Below, piece after piece: positions 57,622 to 64,000 of a stretch of 64,000 nt of DNA. Both the position numbers and the translations under genes were made by a program. Location: contig CM062807.1 in assembly GCA_031772625.1 (NCBI GenBank), positions 1,150,699,007 to 1,150,763,006 on the forward strand, in the 5' to 3' direction. A model generated the notes under the pieces. It had not been told where the DNA came from. It was given only the letters and a program-made list of their open reading frames with translations, and ran no database searches. This DNA comes from Pinus tabuliformis (taxonomy: Eukaryota > Streptophyta > Pinopsida > Pinales > Pinaceae). The stretch's first letter is position 1. Each line of letters starts with the position of its first letter.

Positions 57622-60600
57622 GTGAGGCATACTCGAAGAAATCCTCAGAAATCACCAGCTGTTCCAGTGCCTGACCCTGAGAAGATTGTTAAACCGAAGA
57701 AAACATCACAGAAAGGAGCATTAGGATCAGGTAAGCCCAAGAAATCTTATGCATCTCTGAAAGATAAGGTTATAGCTGAGGATATACAGTTTGAAGATTT
57801 AGAGCCCAGCACTGTTAGTAAAGAAATTCCTTCAGAGATTAATAGAGCTCCTTGTTCAGTTAGTTCCCCTTTGGATCTCAGTCCAAAGAAGGTCTCCCAT
57901 ACAGTCCATCAATTTCCCTCATTTCTGTCATCTATTTCATCACTTCCTACCATTCAATCTGCCAGTATCCTTCCACATATCCCAGTCATGGCAGGTCAGC
58001 AAGCTCCCACGAAGATGGAAAGAATTATAGCTGCTAGGTATGGACCCCTAGTCCTGCCTGCTCCTTTGAATGTCATGCCTGCTCGAGAGTATCAAAAGTA
58101 TATGCCAAAATCCAAGGGTACAGGGGGAGTAACAGCTGAAGAGCACCTTGAATCTTTTAATAGCTATGCTGATAACCTGGATATCAGTGAAGATGATGTG
58201 TGGATGAGAGTTTTTGTCCAGAGCCTTGATGGTGAGGCGAGGAAGTGATTTAGAAGATTACCCCATAGGTCCATAACAGACATTGAAGCACTGGATGATG
58301 CATTTTTGAAGCAATGGGGAGATAGAAAGGATTTGTTGTATTATCATACTGAGTTTGGTAACCTAAAGAGGAAAAATGGGGAATCATTGCCAGATTTTAA
58401 TAAAAGATTCAACCATATGTATAGTAAGATTCCAGCTGAGGTAAAGCCTACCCCCACCTCTACCAAACTCACTTATGCCAATGCTTTTAACTCTGATTTC
58501 TGCCTATTGTTGAGAGAAAGAAGACGTGCCACTCTAGCCGACATGCAGGATGCAGCACTGGAGGTGGAATCTAATATTATGGCTGCAGAAAAGCTCAAAA
58601 CACATGCTGATAGAAGGAGGCAGAGAGGTGAGGCTTCTTCTTCCTCTGCCTCATCTTCAGATCCTAAATTAGATAAAATGACTAAGATGATAGAGTCATT
58701 GGCTGCTGAAATATCTAAGCTGAAGTTTGAGCAGAATTCAGGAAAGACAAGGCAGTAGAACACATTTGCTCCAAGAAATCCAAATCCATTCAGAAGAGCA
58801 AATGAACAGTTGCAAATCATTCAGAGGGGAAAAGAACCAAATGAAGTACATAAAATTAAAGCTCCTTTTCAAAATGTAGTCATGGAGGAGGAACAATTTG
58901 AAGATGAGGATGAAATTCACTGCATGGAAGATAAAGGCAATGCTGCCTTTTTGACATTGGCTGCATACGAAGAATCACTATTGCAGGACCAAATAAGTCA
59001 AGAATGGGACAGAGAAGTTGTTCTACAAACTGAGGAGCAGCAAAAATACAATCTGAGGTCAAATGCAAAAAATGTCAAAGAGAATCCTGCCCAAAGAGCT
59101 GCTGTCCAAACAGAGTCACAAAATATCAAACAGAGAAGACCAGCAGCTGACCCAGTCATCCTCAAAGCACCAGTTCAAGAGGTAAGAGGTTCTGATAAGC
59201 TACCTTACTCTTTCAGCTTAGAGTCAGAAGTCCAGAAGTTAAAAATATATATGCCTCTGGTAGAGTTGGTAAAGAGTGAAGTGTTTAGAAAGCCTATCCT
59301 TGAAGCTCTTGAGCTGGCGACCACACAAACCTCCACTGACTATGTCAATTTGCAAGATGATAAGCCTGTTGTTGTGCTTAGCCCTATGATCGAACCTACT
59401 GATAACAATTCTCCATCATTTTATGTCTCCTTGACCATTCATGACAAAATCCTCCACAACTGCCTGGTAGATACAAGGGCCAGCCATAATCTGATGCTTA
59501 AAGCTTTCATGGAAGAGTTAGGCCTTGACATCACCAGACCATATCATGATTTATTCTCTTTTGATTCAAAGAAAATGAAATGCCTAGGAATAATCAAAGA
59601 CCTGGCCATTACCCTAACTCGGTTGCCCATGAAGGGTATGATGATGGATATTGTGGTAGCAGATGTCCCTCCTAAGTTTGGCATGCTGTTGTCCAGAGGA
59701 TGGATTAAGAGACTAGGTGGGACATTACAGAATGATCTATCTTATGCCATTGTCCCAGTTTTTGGAGGAGAAAGCACGAGACTGTACAGAGAAGCACAGT
59801 TGGCATACATCATCAGTAATGAGAAGAATCCTACTAATCATCCCATATATGCTGTGGACATTGATTTTGGAGCATGTATCCTCCAAATAGAAGAATCCCA
59901 GAAGGCCTCAATGCAGCTCAGGAAACTAGTGAATCAGGCCAAGAAAGAGCAAGGAAGTCAGGTTTGGGAGATGTTCTTTGATGGAGCATGTTCCAGGGAG
60001 ACTGCAGGAGCAGGGGTGGTGCTGATATCTCCAAAGCAAGAAAGCACTCATCTGTCTTTCAAGCTGGCTTTTCAAGTCACAAACAATATAATAGAGTATG
60101 AGGCTCTGCTATTGGGCCTTAATGTAGCTAAAGACAGAGAAATTAGGAACATAAAGGTGTTTGGAGATGCTGATTTGATCATTCAGCAAGTAAACAGAAC
60201 ATTTCAAGCAAAGCACCCAAGGCTGAAAGCATGCAGAGATGAGGTATAGAGAATCACAGATTCTTTTGATTATTTCTATATTTCATATATCCCTAGAGCC
60301 AAAAATCAACTTGTTGATTCCCTTGCTATGTCTGCTAGCATGTTTATCCCTCCCATGCCTCCCAGACTAGTTTATGAAGTCCAAATGAAATATAGGCCAT
60401 CCTTGCCTGATAATGTCCAGCATTGGAAAGTTTTTGAAGATGATGATGAAATAAATAGGTTTCTGCAAGTCATTGATGAATTCTCCGAAATGCAAATTGA
60501 CCAAGAAAATGAAGCCTTAGAAGAAAGCCCCCAAGTTCAGCTTAGAAATAAAATTGGCAAAGATAGCATTGTCCAACTTCCCAGTAATCATATTCCAAAG

Positions 60601-61003
60601 GGTCTAATTCCTCTAGAATGACTGTTTGACCGGAATGATGTGCCTTACAAGGCTTCCCAGAAAGAAGACCAATCTGCAATCTGTAAGCATGATATAGGGA
60701 GTCCAGGTCAGCCTAGATACATAAATCTGTCCACTCATCTGTCTGCTGATCAAAGTTTTGAATACTGCAATTTAATGAAGCAATTTGCTGATGTGTTTGC
60801 CTAGGAATATAGTGATCTGAAAACCTATGATAAAAAAATTATTCAGCATAAAATCCCTCTAGAAAAAGACACCATACCTTTCAAACAGAAGCTGAGACCA
60901 ATAAATCCTATGCTCCTCCCTCTGATTGAAAAAGAAATTAAAAAGTTGTTGGCTGCCAAAATCATAGTCCCTCTCAGATATTCAAAATGGGTAGCCAATT
61001 TAT
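57622..61003 (+). pseudogene. Gypsy-2 gag-protease-RNase H-RT polyprotein, five stops, no frameshift
   Basis: A single reading frame stays in register for 3.4 kb. Gag (57622-58758) with the Retrotrans_gag core split by a TGA at 58246; a Ser/Lys-rich linker; protease (about 59400-59800; CLVDTRASHN, with Arg in place of the Gly of DTG); RNase H (59971-60345); a tail with RPSLPDNVQHWKVF; the start of RT (60790-61003, KIIVPLRYSKWVANL). Stops are at 58246 (TGA), 58756 (TAG), 60247 (TAG), 60619 (TGA) and 60802 (TAG). Each can come from a Trp, Gln or Arg codon by one C-to-T or G-to-A change. No zinc knuckle was seen. Confidence 0.92.
59971..60345 (+). other. RNase H domain of Gypsy-2, upstream of RT
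   Basis: All four catalytic acidic residues are present: FFDGA (59974 area), EYEAL (about 60093), FGDAD (about 60160) and LVDSLA (about 60310). The domain is split only by the TAG at 60247. The NNIIEYEALLLGL segment is characteristic of the plant RVT_3-type RNase H rather than the RT-linked domain. Confidence 0.88.
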
Positions 61004-63217
61004 AAATATATATATATATATATTCATTTTTTTGTGGAAACATAAAAAAATAACTCATATAACTTATTAACATTAATAACACGTTAAATGTTTGTGTTAT
61101 TCTTCACATTCCTCTGTTGCCACTACATGGCAGTGAAAACACCTATTTCATGAAGTATAAGTCTCTGCCAAATAATTTTCAATAACATAGCAATTTGTGC
61201 AATTCAAGCATAGTAAGTGAACTGTTCGTCATAACCATTATGCTAGTTTGAACAGACAATAGTTATACCCAGTCGTCCTACTCAAATTAGCCAACTTGTA
61301 CTTAAATAGATGCATCTGAAGTATAACTAAACGACAATTTTGGGTGCTGCCTTTTAAAAAAAATGTTCTACCTCCTTCAATATTAGAACTTGCTCTTGGT
61401 TTAGATCAGTTTTAACGCTTCATATCATTCGATAGTAAACCAATTTAGGTACAACTTTTACAAGTTATTGAACATGTTAAATTGTAGTCATCACTTTGTA
61501 TTACTCTTTGTTAACTATCAATTTCTGATTGGGAAGTAACCATAAGAAATACGGAACTTCCCTACGAGGAATTAACACTCAAAATTTTTGTCACAATTCA
61601 CCATTAAATCAATTTTATCAAACCTACGTAATCTCTTACATGTGGTTTATCCCACATGTTGTTAAATAGTTAACAACTATAAATTACAATTATTTTCATT
61701 ATACGCATCTCGTTGTGTCTACTATGGCCACCATCAAAACCGAAGCCTGTGGCATCGATATATCATGTTGATTTTGTCATTCGTTGTTGCAAAGATGATC
61801 GATCTGACCGAAAGGTCCCAACAATGGACTGATTTTATAGATTATGAGCCATGAGTAAGTCTCGTCTTGAAAAGGGAGAATTATGAAAGTCTTTTCTGCA
61901 ACAATAGGCTGTTTGAATTCTACGTCCCTACGATTTTAGATACCCAGGGAACCTACAAAACAATATTTATCAACATGATTCAGATTCAAATCAAATAAAT
62001 ATCCATGCCATATTTACATCAACTTCTCGTTGAATATCGTAAGCCAACCAAAATGGATCTTACCTTTGAATGAAATGTTAGAGTGAGGGTTGACGTGGTT
62101 TGCAGTATCCTTCCTACTTAGAATGCGGCCGTGACTCCAGAGGAGTCAAATTGTATTGAGCAAAAGCTCCAGAGCTAGTGATGTTGAAGCTTGAGGTAGA
62201 TAGTTGTATATCAGCCTAGCACTACCTCCAACGCTAGCACAACAGGTTATTTTTTTAGTGCCTACGTGCACCAAACCCCTCCCCTCAACAGCTCATCGCT
62301 GACTCTAGCTTCAATGCATCTATGGCTATGACGAACTCTCCCATGCCCGATCCGCCACCCACATGGCTACTTCCGCCCCTTGGAACACTACGATTCCCTT
62401 CGTCAGGAGGACAGTGGTAGCTACCGCATCCCCTATCAAGAACAGGCGTGGTGGTGGTTGCGAAAAACAAAAAAACCCTTCTGCGATACTCTTCCTTCGT
62501 TGATTAAATGAATTTGAAACTACGAAAAGTGGAAGAACCAAACACTGCTACACCTTCTGCAATACTCTTCCTTCGTTGATTAAATGAATTTGAAAATCGA
62601 CTATGAAAAGTGGAAGAACCACACAGAGGCAAAAGGAGGAAGGTGAATGTTTGAACAACGACATAGTCGCTGACCCATTGAGACCTATTCTGAAAATTAA
62701 CTCTCAGTCCTTCGTTATTCTACGAGGTTGTAACTAGTAATTTATCTTGCTCGCATAAGAGTCATCACATACACTACTTTAACTAACTGTTTATGAACAT
62801 AATTAATGATATAAATATTATCTGCTCCGGAGTAAGCACACTATGGACATAGATAATTCTTTTGTATACAATAAGAATTGTGCATATGTTCTATTTCGAT
62901 TGCATGGAAAACACCGATTTTTCGGTAATCAACCTTAAATGATTTAATATAATAATATTTTATATTGAGTGGAATAACATATACCTATGTTATTACTTCT
63001 ACCATCTGGTCCATGCGATAGGTTATTTTTGTTTTTTTAGCAATCCTTTTATGCAATTAGTTATCTAACATATAACCAACAATTTAGGAGCTCTCACTCC
63101 TCATTAAAATATTATTGTTATTAATCTTATAATTCAGTTGGGAGAATCAATTTAACATGTACATGACATGGCTTCCAGGAGGTGGATTGGTCCATATGCC
63201 TCAGTGTTTGAACCTAT
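61004..63217. other. Spacer, no supported gene
   Basis: Begins with (TA)n (61004-61022). No coding exon or RNA gene is visible. A 76-bp tandem duplication lies at 62478-62632. Confidence 0.4.
62478..62632. repeat. 76-bp tandem duplication
   Basis: CTTCTGC[G/A]ATACTCTTCC begins both units (62478 and 62554). The second unit has a small insertion. Confidence 0.9.
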
Positions 63218-63229
63218 GCTCTGATACCA
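63218..63229 (-). other. Candidate copia primer binding site, minus strand
   Basis: GCTCTGATACCA is the exact reverse complement of the initiator tRNA-Met site. The next bases TTTGTAATGTACC would place an LTR starting TGTAATG at 63232 running off the window. No coding region was found to its left, so the element would be non-autonomous or decayed. Confidence 0.55.
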
Positions 63230-63231
63230 TT

Positions 63232-64000
63232 TGTAATGTACCTCCTGAGCCTATTCAGAAAATTCACCTCTAGGCTCCCTTGATTTTAATTTTTTTCTTC
63301 GTTTACAATTAAGTTTCGATGGTCAATACTCCTAATCTTACTATTGGATCACATACAGTAATGAACCATACACCATAGACATAATATGACATACCTTTTT
63401 AGAGAAGCCCTTAGGCATAAACCACAACTTGGAGAAAATAATGAATCATGGCATGCACCCCACAAACTTATTCAATGTCTTCATGCAAACATTAATATAA
63501 CATTATCTTGCATCTACGTCCGCTAGCATGGTCATGAATCATACTTCAGGCACAATAAAAAATGTTACTATCTTAACCTTTATGCAACAGGCGGGAATAA
63601 CTAAAATAGCCTCAACGCTTAACATAGATATCCGAAATCATAGACTATACAATTAGAAACACTATACCCTATTGTTCTAGGTCTCACGCATACATGTTTG
63701 TCAAGTTAACCAAAGGTACTACTTACGTTAGAGGCATCTTGTGTTCCTTTACTAAACATAGTGATGATCAAGTTTAGATTTAATAGATGCCTCACACATC
63801 CTTTTCTGTCCAGCTTAAAAACACGGTTAATATAAGTAGTCATGCTTAAGCATAATGGTCCTATGCAATTTCTATCTTGATTAAGATAGCTCCATGGCCC
63901 AAGAAATAACAATTACCTACTATGCTTCTACCTTTTTGATGCAATCAGAGTCACATGAATAAGGATGAAATTATTCATCATACATAATCAATGATCTTAC
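63232..64000 (-). repeat. Possible LTR running off the window
   Basis: Inferred only from the primer site two bases to the left. A stretch at 62670-62705 (GACCTATTCTGAAAATTAACTC region) faintly resembles 63250-63285, which may mark an old partner LTR. No other support. Confidence 0.3.

Larger units (their letters stand above)
55723..61003 (+). mobile_element. Gypsy-2: 5' two-thirds of a Ty3/gypsy element
   Basis: LTR (55723-57468), tRNA-Asp-type primer site (57474-57491), then one frame with gag, protease, RNase H and the start of RT, ending in a (TA)n run at about 61003. RT palm, integrase and 3' LTR are missing. Domain order (gag-protease-RNase H-RT) is the same as Gypsy-1, so both belong to one broad lineage; the primer site is of the kind found in Athila/Tat elements. 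Confidence 0.9.

Overview
This is nuclear DNA of a seed plant. A gymnosperm (conifer-type) genome is my best guess, from the dense, nested, partly decayed Ty1/copia, Ty3/gypsy and plant L1-LINE elements and the lack of any recognisable intact host gene; the species cannot be read from the window. Almost every long reading frame belongs to a retroelement, and most are pseudogenes broken by stops or frameshifts.

Layout. (1) 1-14492 is copy A of a large duplication: the end of a plus-strand copia element (Copia-1), cut by the 3' part of a minus-strand gypsy element (Gypsy-1: 3' LTR, accessory ORF, spacer, integrase/RNase H), into which a minus-strand L1-type LINE has inserted. (2) 14493-30798 is a patchwork: spacer, a tRNA-derived SINE with a perfect 17-bp target duplication (16150-16387), a small non-autonomous LTR element carrying a 204-codon non-Gag/Pol ORF with 12-residue repeats (16992-19943), short tandem duplications, the 5' end of Copia-2 whose LTR holds an array of 12 W-box motifs, a minus-strand LTR fragment with a gag zinc knuckle, a hAT-like inverted-repeat element (25523-26527) and apparently non-coding spacer. 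(3) 30799-51290 is copy B of the duplication, with the same nested order. It differs from copy A by a complete 5922-bp copia element (Copia-3, 33053-38974) with two 440-bp LTRs, an exact 5-bp target duplication, and an empty site in copy A. (4) Beyond 51290, copy B continues through the 5' end of the LINE into the 5' half of Gypsy-1 (RT, an extra RNase H, protease, gag). (5) 55723-61003 is the 5' part of a second gypsy element, Gypsy-2, on the plus strand, with a tRNA-Asp-type primer site and one long gag-protease-RNase H-RT frame broken only by in-frame stops. (6) 61004-64000 is AT-rich spacer with a candidate edge of another LTR element.

The parts record an order of events: Copia-1, then Gypsy-1 into it, then the LINE into Gypsy-1 (17-bp target duplication, 46133-46149 and 52030-52046), then duplication of the block, with Copia-3 present in copy B only. 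The most unusual biological points are: a complete RNase H domain encoded between protease and reverse transcriptase in both gypsy elements; a long coiled-coil accessory ORF after the Gypsy-1 integrase; the non-autonomous element with its repeat protein; a tRNA-like pol III promoter and terminator in the Copia-3 leader; and the W-box array upstream of the Copia-2 TATA box.
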